NCBI GenBank assembly: GCA_902729315.2
Contig: LR746270.1
Span: forward strand, 7,697,221-7,761,220
Source of the DNA: Spirodela intermedia
Taxonomy: Eukaryota > Streptophyta > Magnoliopsida > Alismatales > Araceae
DNA length: 64,000 bases
Direction of reading: 5' to 3'
The notes under the pieces were generated by a model that did no database searches, was not told the origin of the DNA, and saw nothing but the letters and a program-made list of their open reading frames with translations. This document shows positions 10,844 through 21,788 of the stretch, piece by piece (within the stretch, counting starts at the first letter, position 1; every line of letters begins with the position of its first letter). The position numbers and the translations under genes were made by a program.

Positions 10844-12763
10844 TTACAGCGAAGGCGATGCCCCAAACTGCCTGGAAAGACAGAACAGGTCCTTCCCGGC
10901 AAATGGGGATGTCCATTCATGGGCTACTGCAGCAGGTGACGGCGACAGCGGCGGCGGACTCACCGCCAGGCCGCCAACCTGCAGCCCCGCCTTGTGATGG
11001 ATCCTGCCGCCACTCATCCCCAGTTCCTTCTCCAGGACCGTCAAGGGCCATGCATCGTCGTACAGCCACTGACTCTTCCTGAAGGCTCCTCCGAGATCAC
11101 ATGGCGTGGAGTCCAAGCTCCAGTCAATGGTGGCATAGTCGCACTGCACCATTGAGCTGTCCATGGAGGTCCAATCCATGGAGAATGGGGAATGAGCCAT
11201 TGGCGGTGTTGCAGATCCCCAGCCAGTGAAGAACCCAAGAGATGGCGGCAATGTGAGTGAAGAGGCCGCTGCAGTGGCACCTACAGAGCCCAAAACAAAG
11301 GGCCGGAACTGGTTCTGGTTCTGATGGCGGCCCAGGTGGCCGAGTCCTAGTGCTGCTGCTGCTGCTGCTGCTGCTTCCACCGGCTTCGACGTCTCTGCCA
11401 CATCTATCTCCACTGGGTACTGCCCAGAGGTGACTGGCGGTGGGGCATTGAGGACGGCACGGGAAGAATTGGAGCTGTTCTTTGCTGCAGCAGGCTGCTG
11501 CGGTCGCTGCATGACGATCACAGGTTCTCTCAGAGCACCACCTACCTGGGCAACTGTCTTGGGTTCAGACCAGGCAGCTACATGCCGAGCTTCAGACTTC
11601 GCAGGTGGGGCCACCACTGGTGACGATGGCAATGCTGACACAGGGGGTTGTGCACCAGTGGCTGACACACCTGGCCACATCTTGTCCACTACCCCCACCA
11701 CCACATCTGGCGGCTTCGCCCATTCTGCTGCCTTCGGCAGCGGTGACTGCTGTGCTGACTGCGAGCTCCTGATACTGGGAACTGATGACAGAGATGCCAC
11801 AACAGCAGCAGCCCCCTTTGTGTAATTGTAGCCCATTTCGTCCCTCTTCTGCAGCAGCGGGGCAGAAGAACTGGTGGCCACCTTCACCTGGGTTCTCATC
11901 AACCGCAAATTCTGAACAGGCATGGTTACTGCAACCTTGTTCATCCTACTTGCTGCAGGAGGCTCAGAGGACACCTCATCCTTGGATGGTGCCAAAGGAG
12001 ACACCGGTTTCAGAGTCTTCAAGGTCTCTGCTGCCCTCTCCAAGTTGCCATCGCTAGCAACAATGGCCCTCTCAACCTCTTGCTTTGAGCACTGAAGACT
12101 CGCCTCCAAATTGGCAATCTTTGTCAGCTCCTCACTGATGTCAATATTCAGCTCGTCTCCAAGGTCAGAGAGGCTGGCAGCGCCCCTCAGCAGCTCCGCC
12201 TCCTCCCCACCATCGAGCAGCCACACTGCGGACTCCTCAACACGGCCTTTGTTCAGGAGGAGGGCAGTGGTGACCCGCCCAAGGGGGAAGCCCATGGCGA
12301 CCAACTTCTGAGACAGGGTCTCCAGCTTCCAGGCCATAAGGGAGCGCTGGGCACGCTCATGGAGCTCCTGGGCCCGCCGTTCTCGCTGGCGCTGGTGCTT
12401 TCGCTCGTTCTTCTGCCGGATCTTATCTCTTTTCTCGATATCAGAGCCAGCAGAGGGTCCCACTGCGGCCGGTCGCTCCTTCAGATCCTCCGACTCACCA
12501 GAGCAGCTGCCATTGGTGGAGAGGGAATCGTACTCTGTGATAGCACCACTGGAGCTGCCTGACTGCTCACCTGCAGCCTGAGCCAGGCAGTAGCTTTCGG
12601 GAGCTGGGGAAGGGGGAGATGACAAGGTGGCCGCCTCCATACTCCTGGCATTGACTGGTGCCATTGAGAGCTTAGTATGGGCCTTTTGCTCCAAACGGTG
12701 ATCTCTGGCTGCCACCTTCCCAGAGAACTTGTCTCTTGACTTCAATCTCATGGCTGGAGACAT
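10844..12763 (-). CDS. UBA-domain protein (plant UBA/TS-N family)
   Basis: Predicted 639-residue protein in one coding exon, likely a ubiquitin-binding or proteasome-linked adaptor. Residues about 75-95 hold a Ser/Gly-rich segment (EYDSLSTNGS, then SGESED) conserved in this plant family. Residues 110-140 are a very basic helix (KNERKHQRQRERRAQELHER). UBA-like domain 1 spans about 148-188 (LVAMGF and the VEESAVWLL helix) and UBA-like domain 2 spans about 210-250 (ISEELTKIANLE...VERAIVASDGNLE). The C-terminal half is low complexity with an alanine run and ends in a conserved QWLYDDAWP region. I chose the ATG at 12763 because an acceptor (CATAGCAG) lies just upstream at 12781-12784; the further open frame upstream belongs to a leader intron. 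The cellular role is not known from sequence. Confidence 0.85.
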   Translation of the reverse strand: MSPAMRLKSRDKFSGKVAARDHRLEQKAHTKLSMAPVNARSMEAATLSSPPSPAPESYCLAQAAGEQSGSSSGAITEYDSLSTNGSCSGESEDLKERPAAVGPSAGSDIEKRDKIRQKNERKHQRQRERRAQELHERAQRSLMAWKLETLSQKLVAMGFPLGRVTTALLLNKGRVEESAVWLLDGGEEAELLRGAASLSDLGDELNIDISEELTKIANLEASLQCSKQEVERAIVASDGNLERAAETLKTLKPVSPLAPSKDEVSSEPPAASRMNKVAVTMPVQNLRLMRTQVKVATSSSAPLLQKRDEMGYNYTKGAAAVVASLSSVPSIRSSQSAQQSPLPKAAEWAKPPDVVVGVVDKMWPGVSATGAQPPVSALPSSPVVAPPAKSEARHVAAWSEPKTVAQVGGALREPVIVMQRPQQPAAAKNSSNSSRAVLNAPPPVTSGQYPVEIDVAETSKPVEAAAAAAAALGLGHLGRHQNQNQFRPFVLGSVGATAAASSLTLPPSLGFFTGWGSATPPMAHSPFSMDWTSMDSSMVQCDYATIDWSLDSTPCDLGGAFRKSQWLYDDAWPLTVLEKELGMSGGRIHHKAGLQVGGLAVSPPPLSPSPAAVAHEWTSPFAGKDLFCLSRQFGASPSL

Positions 12764-12780
12764 TTCTTCGAGAGTTTGGC

Positions 12781-14351
12781 CTGCTATGAATGAAAGTGTT
12801 AACAAGGTAAGATTATCCATCTCGTCATAGTTTCTTTGGATGGTGAAGGCAGAAGAACAACAAAAAAAATACCAAGCGGGATGCAATTTGGAACATTATC
12901 ACCCCTAAAACTTCAATATACAAAATTAGTTTCATTAGATTGACGTTCAACATCTGTGGCAGTGTAATATGGGGACGTCTGCCCTTGACCAGCATCAATT
13001 ACGAACACCCCACTGCCAGTGTTCCTTGGAACCCTTGTTTTCTCAAAAACGAATGAATCTCCAACAGTCATCAAGGCACAGAGAAGCTGCTCAGTTTTCC
13101 TTTTTTGGAATAGTTAGCTGTTTGGATTGGTTTTGAAAGGTTTCTAATAAAACTATATCATACTATGGTTAACTCATGGCACAGCAAAGCTTATGAATTA
13201 AGTTCTAAAGGCGTTGTATAAGACCAGAAATTTCAGTGGCCCTAAGGTTTCCGCAATATACAAAGGAACTATGCAAAAGTCTACTACCAATGAGAATGAA
13301 GAATTGTAAATGAAATACCTTAGTAGATCTTTCATCTTTCTTTGAAAATTTTGAAATCATATTGAAGTGATCAAAAGACTCTGTGGGTGGGTTCCGCTTT
13401 GAAAGCATGTTGGCTTTCCATTAAACCGAAAATGGTGGATAATCAGATTAAATTTTGACAAAGGGGAATATGCGGCCGTAGAAATCCACAATTTCATAAG
13501 ACCAAAAAAATCCTCTTTTTTAGCATTGGCAGAAGAATGAGGCCAAGATATATTTATGATTGGCTTTAGAAAACAATGAGTTGCTAGAAACCACGGTTAT
13601 TAGTGCCCAGACGTTATGAGAGATTCAACCACTGGATTTATGAAAAGGATTAGATATCCAAAAGTCAGACATATCTTTGAGAAAAATCTTACGTGATCGA
13701 GCTCTGCCACAGCTTAAAGTACAACAGCCCAAACCATTTCAAAAGAAACACGAAGCTGATTTTTTTTGGAAAGCATGATATAGTTGCATTCTAATACAGA
13801 AGTGCTGACATGACGAGATTAAGAAGAAAACTGAAACGACAGGTACTACAGAACAGACCAAAATTTAGGTTTGATTTTCTTTTCTTCCAATCTTAGAAAA
13901 CTCCCATGGCACAAGCAGACCACGAGTGAGAAGATGAAGAATTATCTCAAACAAACGTGCACGAGAAACGGAACAAAGTGAGAGATAACGTTGTTAATCT
14001 ATGAAGTATAAGCATTAAAAGCTTCATGAAGCATAGGAAACGACGAACATACAGACTGCCTATCAACCTGATAACTGGCAACCAGGTTTGATCATTCAGA
14101 AGCGCAGAAAACTGCACCACATCTCCAAAGTCCTAGAAGAATATATGGCCAGTGACCATCAATCGTATAGGAGCACACTAATAAGCCAAGCACCAAATCG
14201 TTAACATTCTGAAACGGAGAGCATGGACTCCAACTAACTTGAGCTCACACTCCATCCTCATTATTCTCTAGACACACCTCCATCAGCGACAGATAAATAA
14301 GAATCTCCGCCCATAGACCAATTTTCCATCGCTCAGGATTCAATCCAGCCA

Positions 14352-14385
<34 letters not shown>

Positions 14386-14847
14386 CCCCAGTCGAAGACC
14401 CCACCGTGGTATGCGCCAATAAGACCACCAAAAGCCTTTCTGGCACTAGTGGTACACAGAAGTCATGGGTGATCACAAGCTCAGCACCCGAGATACATTT
14501 TCACGTACCAATATTTCCCCACGCACTCGGATCCCTGCCTTCTCGAAACCACGGCGACAAAAACCAGGCCCCAGTCACCGACGAGTCACCAGCAAGGGGA
14601 GCCAAAGCGCGAATCTCTGCCTCTAACATATCCTTACTAATTCGAAACACGACCAGATCACCTCGACTACGAAGCGATCCCGCGAAATTCAACCCTACTC
14701 GAGTACAACAAGAAAGCGCCGAAACGGTAGCCGCAAAATTCCGACATGGAACTCAAGAGAAGGGGAGAGAGAAGGGGTCCCTTCAAACACACAGATCGAC
14801 GCGAGAGCAGAGACAACTCGTTCCCAAGAGCGGCGGCGGAGGCTGAC
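12781..14847 (-). other. Long leader intron of the UBA gene
   Basis: On the minus strand a donor CAG|GTCAGC at 14848/14847 and an acceptor TAGCAG ending at 12781 (or CATAG ending at 12784) bracket about 2.07 kb of mainly AT-rich sequence without coding potential. It holds the mitochondrial rRNA-like insert described separately. Long first introns in plant leaders often raise expression; that role here is inference. Confidence 0.6.
14337..14418 (-). other. Nuclear copy of mitochondrial 18S rRNA 3' end (NUMT)
   Basis: The minus strand reads GGCGCATACCACGGTGG, then GTCTTCGACTGGGGTGAAG, TCGTAACAAGGTAGCCG, TAGGGGAACC and TGTGGCTGGATTGAATCC. This is the 3' end of the small-subunit rRNA with the anti-Shine-Dalgarno-side helix. 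The ending TAGGGGAACCTGTGGCTGG is the plant mitochondrial rrn18 form, not the plastid form (which continues TACTGGAAGGTGCGGC). Only about 80 bases are recognisable, so it is a fragment rather than a functional rRNA gene. It sits in the leader intron of the UBA gene, in the same orientation as that transcript. Confidence 0.8.
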
Positions 14848-15020
14848 CTGAGGATGAGAGAGAAAGACGAGCTCAAAGAGTCCGCGGACCGCTTCCTGTC
14901 GCGGCGCAGGGCGGGACTGCTCGGGATCGCTCGGGCGAGGCGGTCTGTACAGGCGGAAGAGAAGATTTAGGGTTTTTAGCGGGAAGTAAGGAGAAGAGGA
15001 TTGGGGCGACGGAAAGGGGA
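14848..15020 (-). other. Non-coding first exon of the UBA gene
   Basis: The right end is set by a TATA box at 15044-15051 (start site expected near 15015) and the left end by the donor at 14848. The sequence is GC-rich and contains no long frame that continues into the coding exon. It is inferred from promoter and splice signals only. Confidence 0.5.
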
Positions 15021-15043
15021 CCTCTCCTTCTCTCTCCTCCATA

Positions 15044-15336
15044 TATTTATAAGTATTGGTATTTTATAAATATATCCCCGTAAAAACCTTATTTTTATAT
15101 TATGTTTGTTAACCTTCGCATTGGATATTAGTTATCCAACTACCCTCCGCTAAAATAGCAGTCATATTGGAATATTAAAAATATAATTATTTTTTAAATT
15201 GGTACAGGAGGAAAAGCTCGAAAAGAGCTCAAAAGAGGGCCCGACCCCACCGAAGCTCAGTCGTGAACCGGATCGGGCCAATTCCGGTCCAGCTTCCGAC
15301 CGGTTTGGGCCGGGCCCACTTGAAAAATATATACTG
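15044..15336. promoter_or_regulatory. Short bidirectional promoter between UBA and DnaJ genes
   Basis: Divergent TATA elements face outward: TATAAATA on the minus strand at 15044-15051 for the UBA gene, and AATATATA on the plus strand at 15326-15333 for the DnaJ gene, about 275 bases apart. Two site II-type elements (TGGGCC at 15306-15311 and GGGCCCA at 15312-15318) sit directly upstream of the plus-strand TATA. In plants such TGGGCY/GGCCCA motifs are bound by TCP factors and are frequent in housekeeping promoters. Co-regulation of the pair is inference. Confidence 0.6.
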
Positions 15337-15811
15337 GCCCCCGCGCATTCCCCAGCTTCGGAGGATTTCCCTCCTCCACTCTCTCCTGCCGCTTCCTCCA
15401 ATCGATTCAGCTCGGCGGCAGCGGCGGTGGTGGTAGTCTCTTTTAGGGTGCACGCCTTCGGCAGCTTCCGTTTCTTTCCTCTAATCTCTTCGACGGCTCG
15501 TTTCGTTTCTGCCTTCTCCTGTCCTCTATCTATCGCTCATTTCTTCGCTCTCGTTCTCCACCACTCCTTCCCTTTTTTTGTCTATATCTGAGCCGCTTAA
15601 ATTTTCGTCGTTATTCTTTTGGGATGTATTTTTCTCCGACTTTAGCTGTCTATTGCTATGGTTTGTGAAGAGTGTTGGATTGGGAATATTTGATGCCTTA
15701 ATTTTTTTTAATTATTCAAGTTTCAAGTAGAAACTGTGTCCCGTCTTCTTGATTGCTCTGGTAGTTTATTTTGCAGATATTTCGATAGTTTTCTTCCGTG
15801 GAATAACTTGT

Positions 15812-18800
15812 ATGGCGTTTCTGTCATGCGGAAGTTCGTTGGTGTCTCATTGGGGAGTTCGGTCTCAGCTCATGCCGATGTTGTTATATCCACGGGCTGT
15901 AGACTGTTATTACTGTAAGGCATATTTGACGTCTCATCACGGGTAAGACCTTAGCTCAGCACGATATCCTTTCCAAAAGCTTAACACTATTTCTCTCGTG
16001 GATGGGGTATCATATACCTATGTTTGTTGTAGTACATAATAGCCTATGTTTCTTTTGCTATTGTAAATGTTGCTATCTTACAGCTTTGTTCGGAAATTCA
16101 CAAACTGTCTACTTTATAACTACTTTAAATTTGCAAAATATTATGTACAATGTCTGCTATATTCTTCAATTTTTTTCTTGTAGTCTTGGTATTCAGTGCT
16201 TGTACCTGTGTTGATCAAGATAAACGTCTAGAAACAAACCCCGAAAATCGTTTTTTCCGGTAAATTCTGTTGCGATTACATCCCCGTGTTTCTTGATCAT
16301 GAATCCTGAATTCTTGCTTTTATTTTGGCTTGATCACAAAAGATGAGAGAAACCAACAAAAGATGCAAAAGATTAGATTTCGTTTCTTCTCAGGTGTGTT
16401 AGGTTTCTGGAAATCAACCCCAAATGTACAGTGTTCCCTTTCAAGTGTATAACAATTGTGTGCCTCAAATCGAAGGCAGATAGAAAGCATTGTCACGGCT
16501 TCCTCAAGGTTCATGTTGTGTTGTAGCTTCCCAGGTTTTGGGTTTGGACCTTGGAAGGAAACTTTTGCATCTTCTAGGTAGAATTCTTTCCAAAAGTAGA
16601 CAGAAGTGCTCCTGTCGAAGAACATATGTTGTGCAATTCCACCAGAAAATGTGAGAAATCGTGTATCATGGCTTTTGGTGACATTTGGCGACACAAATTC
16701 ACTTCTGTTGGTAGTTCAGAACCATGAAACAGACCCTCTGAAATATTATAAAATTATTTGACGGCCAGTCCTTGGCATTCCCCGGTCCATGCCTGAACCA
16801 GCTCAGTTCGGTTTAGATGAGCTGTCTGAACATGCGGAGCTTGAACAGATGTGGTGCATGGGCCCCAATTCGACGATGTCTCCTAAAATGAGCCGAAAGC
16901 TTCAAGAAGTGCCTCCATTTTAAAATGAGAGCGACTTTTAGTTGATTTCCAATCTTGTATTAAAAGAGAAGTATCATTTAAAAAGATACTGATGACTTCA
17001 TTCAAATGTTTTCTTCTAAGTTTATGTCAATAAGAAAAAGAAATACTTGACACTATACATATGGAAAGGGGCCATTCAGTTTTGAACTTTATGTCTTCCA
17101 ATGTACGGATCCAAAGAAGCAAGACCTTGGAGCTGAACGATTGTATTAGTTGTGTCAACTTTCAAGGTACCATGTTTTGCTGCCAGTGGTAGTGTTCTCA
17201 GAGGATAGTGTTGCGACAACATCTAGTCTAATGAATGCTAAGAAAATAAGTCAAAAATTGCATAGGTTGCATGCCTTATAAAATGACGTAAAACAAACCC
17301 TGTTTTGGCCTCTATGCTAATTAATTATATATGTATATATATGTGTATATATATATATGTAGATATATATACACACACATGTCATTCCTTCCCAATCTAT
17401 AGAGAGTGTATATGTCCTTATGGTGCTCCTATACGACTACTTGAGGAACTTGCTTTTTCTGGAGTTTACTTCCTTGGATTTGCTATTAAGAATAGCTTAA
17501 TCCCCATGTTGGATCTGGAGGAAACTTTCCAGATTATTTTAGAAACAGCAAGATTCTTTTTTAGTTCGCATATTTCAGCGATAGAACTCCCATATGAAAT
17601 TCTTTATTTTTATTTTAGATTAATAATGATTTTATTATTAAGCTTTTCACTATTAGCCTTAGCGATTGCAGATTTGCTATCACTTAGAAGATCAATGACA
17701 AGGATTGGCTCTATGGGCAAGGGAAGTTCAGCCAAAAAGTTATTGAACTATTCTGCTCCTCTGTCAGCCATATCTAGTGCAGTCAACACGGCCTCTATAG
17801 TGGACCGAGTAAGAATGTTTTGTTTGGTGGCCTTCTATGCTACAAACCTTCCACCTGACATAAAGGCATATTTACATCTGGTTTCTGTTTGCATTCGTGC
17901 CGATCTTATTTTTCCTTTCCACTTGTTCAGTTCTAATGTCTACATTAATGTTTATATTTTTTCCCCTCATTTCTGTTACTGTTTTCTTATGCTATGCTGT
18001 TGGTGTTTATCTTTCACTTACATTGCTCTTTTTCTGTCTGTTTCAAAAATTCTGAAATAGCCAATTATCCATTATATTGGCTTACTTTTGCAGTCTTTCA
18101 GTGGAAGCAACATATTTGGGTTCATCTTCTACAAGCATCCTTGGACAGAGCATTTCATTTGGTCTTCCTAATTTTAGATATTCGAATGTTTTTCATCATC
18201 GTAGAGGATCAGGCTTTCTTGTTAGAGCTGAAGTCGTGAGTATGATTTAACAAATTAAGTTTTTTTCAATGAAATACACTGGATGATGCCATGTTTTACT
18301 GAAGTGCCGTAAAGTAAATTATCCATTTGTCGAGTCTACGAATCTTAAGTTTTCTTATCGTGCACAGGATTACTACTCAGCCCTTGGTGTCTCAAAAAAA
18401 GCCAGCAAATCTGAAATCAAAACTGGTGACTTTCCTAGACGTTGACTTGTCTTATATGTTCATGCTGAGACTTTGCTCTTCTCTGATTATTAGCCTTTGA
18501 CTTTTTTATTTTAGTTTCGGACACAGTAGTGCAAAACTTTATGTTTTTTTTTTTTTCGTTTTGAAGAAAACTAGAGTCATCATCATTCCTGGGGACTGAA
18601 ACTGCTCCCACATTTCTGAGGTTTTGAAATCTTTGTGCATTTTGATCTGAGATTGTGCTGTAATTCCCCTTGTGTTGGATGGTTTCCATCAAAGAAACTC
18701 GCCTCTTGTGTATCACCTTCTCCACTTCTCGGTTTCTAAATTGGGGGAAACCCGTAGGTACTATGATATTATGTTCTGTAGATTACTTAATTTCCGGACC

Positions 18801-20366
18801 AGTAGATGATCGAACAAAATGAATTATAGTATGCGCGACATCAGTTTTCTTTATGTGGAATTCAATCGGCACGGCCAATTAATTTCGTTTACACGCTCGT
18901 GTTGTTCCATCATCTGTAGCTTATCGGAAACTTGCTAGGAGTTATCACCCAGATGTGAACAAGTAAGTTCGCTGCTTCACTCTCTCCAGCATGTCATGTT
19001 AATCTCTCCTCAGCATGTTATCACCCAGATGTGAACCCATTGTAGCACTCTTTTCATCCATTTTATTTCGTTCCCTAGGTTGAAATGCAGAATTTCCCCT
19101 CATAATCTGGTGGGCCAAAACATTGTGATTAGCCGGTGACTGTCTTTGTTTACATCCTGCCTCAGAGACTCTGGAGCTGAACAGAAATTCAAGGACATCA
19201 GCAACGCCTATGAGGTTTGGTCTCTCTCCCTCTCCTTCCCTCCTTCACCCCTCCTTTCCCCCGAGCTTGGATCCATCTCACACCGATCCTACACCAACCT
19301 CTCAGGTATTATCAGACCCGGAGAAGCGATCTTTGTACGACCAGTACGGCGAAGCTGGGTTGAGAAGTTCTGGCATGGACATGGGGGTAAAGGCCACAAA
19401 TATATTTATTTATCCGTATGAAGTATCGTTGATCATCAATCAGTTGCAGATGAAAATTATATCTTGATCCGGGACGTTTTCCTTCTGATTCTGCAGGACT
19501 TTGGGAGCGCCTTCGATCTGTTCGAGACATTGTTTGAGGGAATGGGAGGAATGGGCGGAACGAGAGGAGGCAGAGGCGGCGCGAGGAAGAGGCCCGTGCG
19601 AGGGGAGGACGAGGCCTACAGCCTCTCCCTCAGCTTCAAAGAGGCAGTGTTCGGCGTGGAGAGGGAGATCGAGGTCACCCGCCTCGAGACCTGCGGCGCC
19701 TGCAAGGGCTCGGGGGCGAAGCCCGGCAGCAAGCCGAAGCCCTGCGCCACCTGCGCCGGCCAAGGCCAGGTGGTCTCCTCCGTGCGGACGCCGCTGGGCA
19801 TCTTCCAGCAGGTGATTGCCTGCCCCGCCTGCAGCGGTGCCGGGGAGGCGTTCGTCCCCTGCGGCACCTGCGGCGGCGACGGGCTGCAGAGGAAGGCAAA
19901 GCGGATGGGCCTCAAGGTCCCCGCCGGGGTGGACTCCGGCAGCCGGCTGCGGGTCCAGGCGGAGGGCAACGCCGGCAGGAGAGGCGGCGGGCGGGGGGAC
20001 CTCTACGTCTTCATCGAGGTGATCGCCGACCCGGTGCTGCGGCGAGAGGGGACGAGCGTGCTACACACCTGCAAGGTCTCCTATGTCGACGCCATCCTCG
20101 GCACGACGGTGGAGGTGCCAACGGTGGACGGGCCGGCGGAGCTGCAGGTGCCGGCGGGCACACAGCCGGGGGCCACTCTGGTGATGTCGAAGAAGGGGGT
20201 CCCCTTCCTCCGCCGGCCAAAGGCGAGGGGGGATCAGCTGGTGCTCATTCAGGTGGAGATCCCCAAGCGGCTGACCGACGAGGAGCGGAGCCTCGTTGAG
20301 GGCCTCGCCAAGCTGAGCAAGCCGGTCTCCGCCGCCGCCGTCGCCGCCACCGGCGGCCGGAGCTAG
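15812..20366 (+). CDS. DJA6: Plastid-targeted type I DnaJ/Hsp40 (DJA5/6/7-like)
   Basis: Predicted 457-residue co-chaperone that stimulates plastid Hsp70. Coding exons: 15812-15942, 18094-18235, 18368-18425, 18920-18962, 19166-19214, 19306-19386, 19497-20366; all joins keep frame. Residues 1-91 are a Ser/Arg-rich transit-like region ending in [12 protein letters not shown]. The J-domain starts DYYSALGVS at 92, with HPD at 119-121. A Gly/Met/Arg-rich linker follows, then four CxxCxGxG zinc-finger repeats from residue 234 to about 298, then the substrate-binding C-terminal domain ([14 protein letters not shown]). Length and layout match Arabidopsis DJA6 (about 442). The ATG at 15812 gives MAFLSCGSS, like the family start, and a leader acceptor (TTTTGCAG) lies at 15776. 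The last exon is far more GC-rich than the others. DJA5, DJA6 and DJA7 cannot be separated here. Confidence 0.9.
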
Positions 20367-21788
20367 GCCCTGCGCTCAGCGAAGCGCCGCCCATGAAGGA
20401 CGGAGAAAGGGTGTGGAAGCCGCCGCGGCCGTTAATTATTTTCTACAATCTTGCGGTGAATTATTTATCGTAAAATATTCAAGAATAGGGAAAAGGTTTG
20501 TGTATGATAGCTGCGATATTTAAGAAATGACCTACTGGTTGAAAATGTTTTTTTAATATTTCGCCGTCGCCTGGTAGAGGGCAAGTGGCGTGTCGGGATA
20601 TTTCACGTAAATACATAGTTTAGAGTATATTATCAGAACATACAGAACCGTACATAAAAGGTTACTTTTATAAATTTTATAAAATTCTCCCCCATGGAGG
20701 TTATCAATCTCTCTCACTCACTAATCGAGTGTGTCCGCCTTTCCGTCCTCCCCGGCGGCGTCGGCGGCGCTCCTATGAGCTCATCGCCGGCGGGGCTAAC
20801 GAAGAGAGAGGGAGAGGCGCACTGCAGAACTTTGCAGAAGTTCAAAACGCCTCTGCCTTTAACGCCTTGATCCCCACTTTAAGCAGCCTCGGGTTCCCGC
20901 CGGCGATTGCCCGAGGGCGGAGCGCCGCGTCGGCGGCGGAGAGAGGAAGGCCAGAAGTAAGAGCACGCAGAGGCAATGCCGATGACCGGCTCTCCGCCCT
21001 GTGAGTCCCCCTCTTGCTCGTCCTCTTCCTCTTCGATTTCCTCTGCCGTTGAGTCGTTTCCGTTTTCTTGGATCGCCCTTGCTCTTCTCGCTCCCATCCG
21101 CGCCAGATTTCAGTAGTTCAATCGCGAAGGAACAATATTCCGCCGGAGAGGGAGGGGGAGAGCTTCTGTGGATACAGTCGCTCTTATTCATCTTCCTCCT
21201 GGCTGATTCCTTCAAGGATCGGGAGGATGGGATCCTCCGGGTGGACGGGATTCTCAGCGAGGGCTCCCATTCTCAGGTGTTCTTCTGCGACGGCGTCGTT
21301 CCCGGCCAAAACCTCCGGGTGGCGAGACGTTTTCCGCATGTGATCATCCGAATCTTGTGATCATCCGAATCTTCACGAGGAGAGTTTCCAACCAACATGT
21401 GATTATTTCTTGATAACATTGAGGAAAAAGAGTGGAACGATCCTCCACTGGAATGGCATCTGATCCATCTAGTTTTCTGCAAATCTGCCCTCCATATACC
21501 CATTTTCCTCCCACCTTTTTTTAACTGATTTGACGCATATAATCATCACGATATGTTTATATACATATGGACTGGATGTGCAGATTCAGATTTGGTGATG
21601 TTCATCGCCTCTGATGATGCTGTTTTCACTCCACTGGTTCAATACTCAACTCCGTGCTTTCCTCGGCTTGTTTTTTCTAAAAAAATTGAAAACTATTTGA
21701 ATGTTGAATTAGATGATTATTGTCTGTCTGTTCTTGGGGGAATCGAAGCTCTGTGAATCAAGAAGAAACCTCCCTCCATCAGATCGAA
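20367..21788. other. DnaJ 3' end, then probable RDR6 promoter and leader
   Basis: The AT-rich first part (to about 20690) should hold the DnaJ 3' UTR and terminator. From about 20710 to 21000 the sequence turns GC-rich and ends in a good donor (CCCT|GTGAGTCC at 21000/21001), suggesting a non-coding first exon of RDR6 followed by an intron. Candidate acceptors occur later (for example GTGCAG ending near 21583), but I cannot choose between them. An overlapping open frame of 119 codons at 21001-21360 shows no known domain. Confidence 0.4.

Noticed and set aside
14406-14846. 146-codon plus-strand frame next to the rRNA-like segment
   Set aside because: It lies antisense in the UBA leader intron and has no recognisable domain.
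17688-17808. Possible extra coding exon of the DnaJ gene with acceptor TCACTTAG and donor GTAAGA
   Set aside because: It joins exon 1 in frame but leaves phase 0, which puts the next exon in a frame with a stop. Joining 15942 directly to 18094 keeps frame and matches the family N-terminus. It could still be a minor alternative exon.
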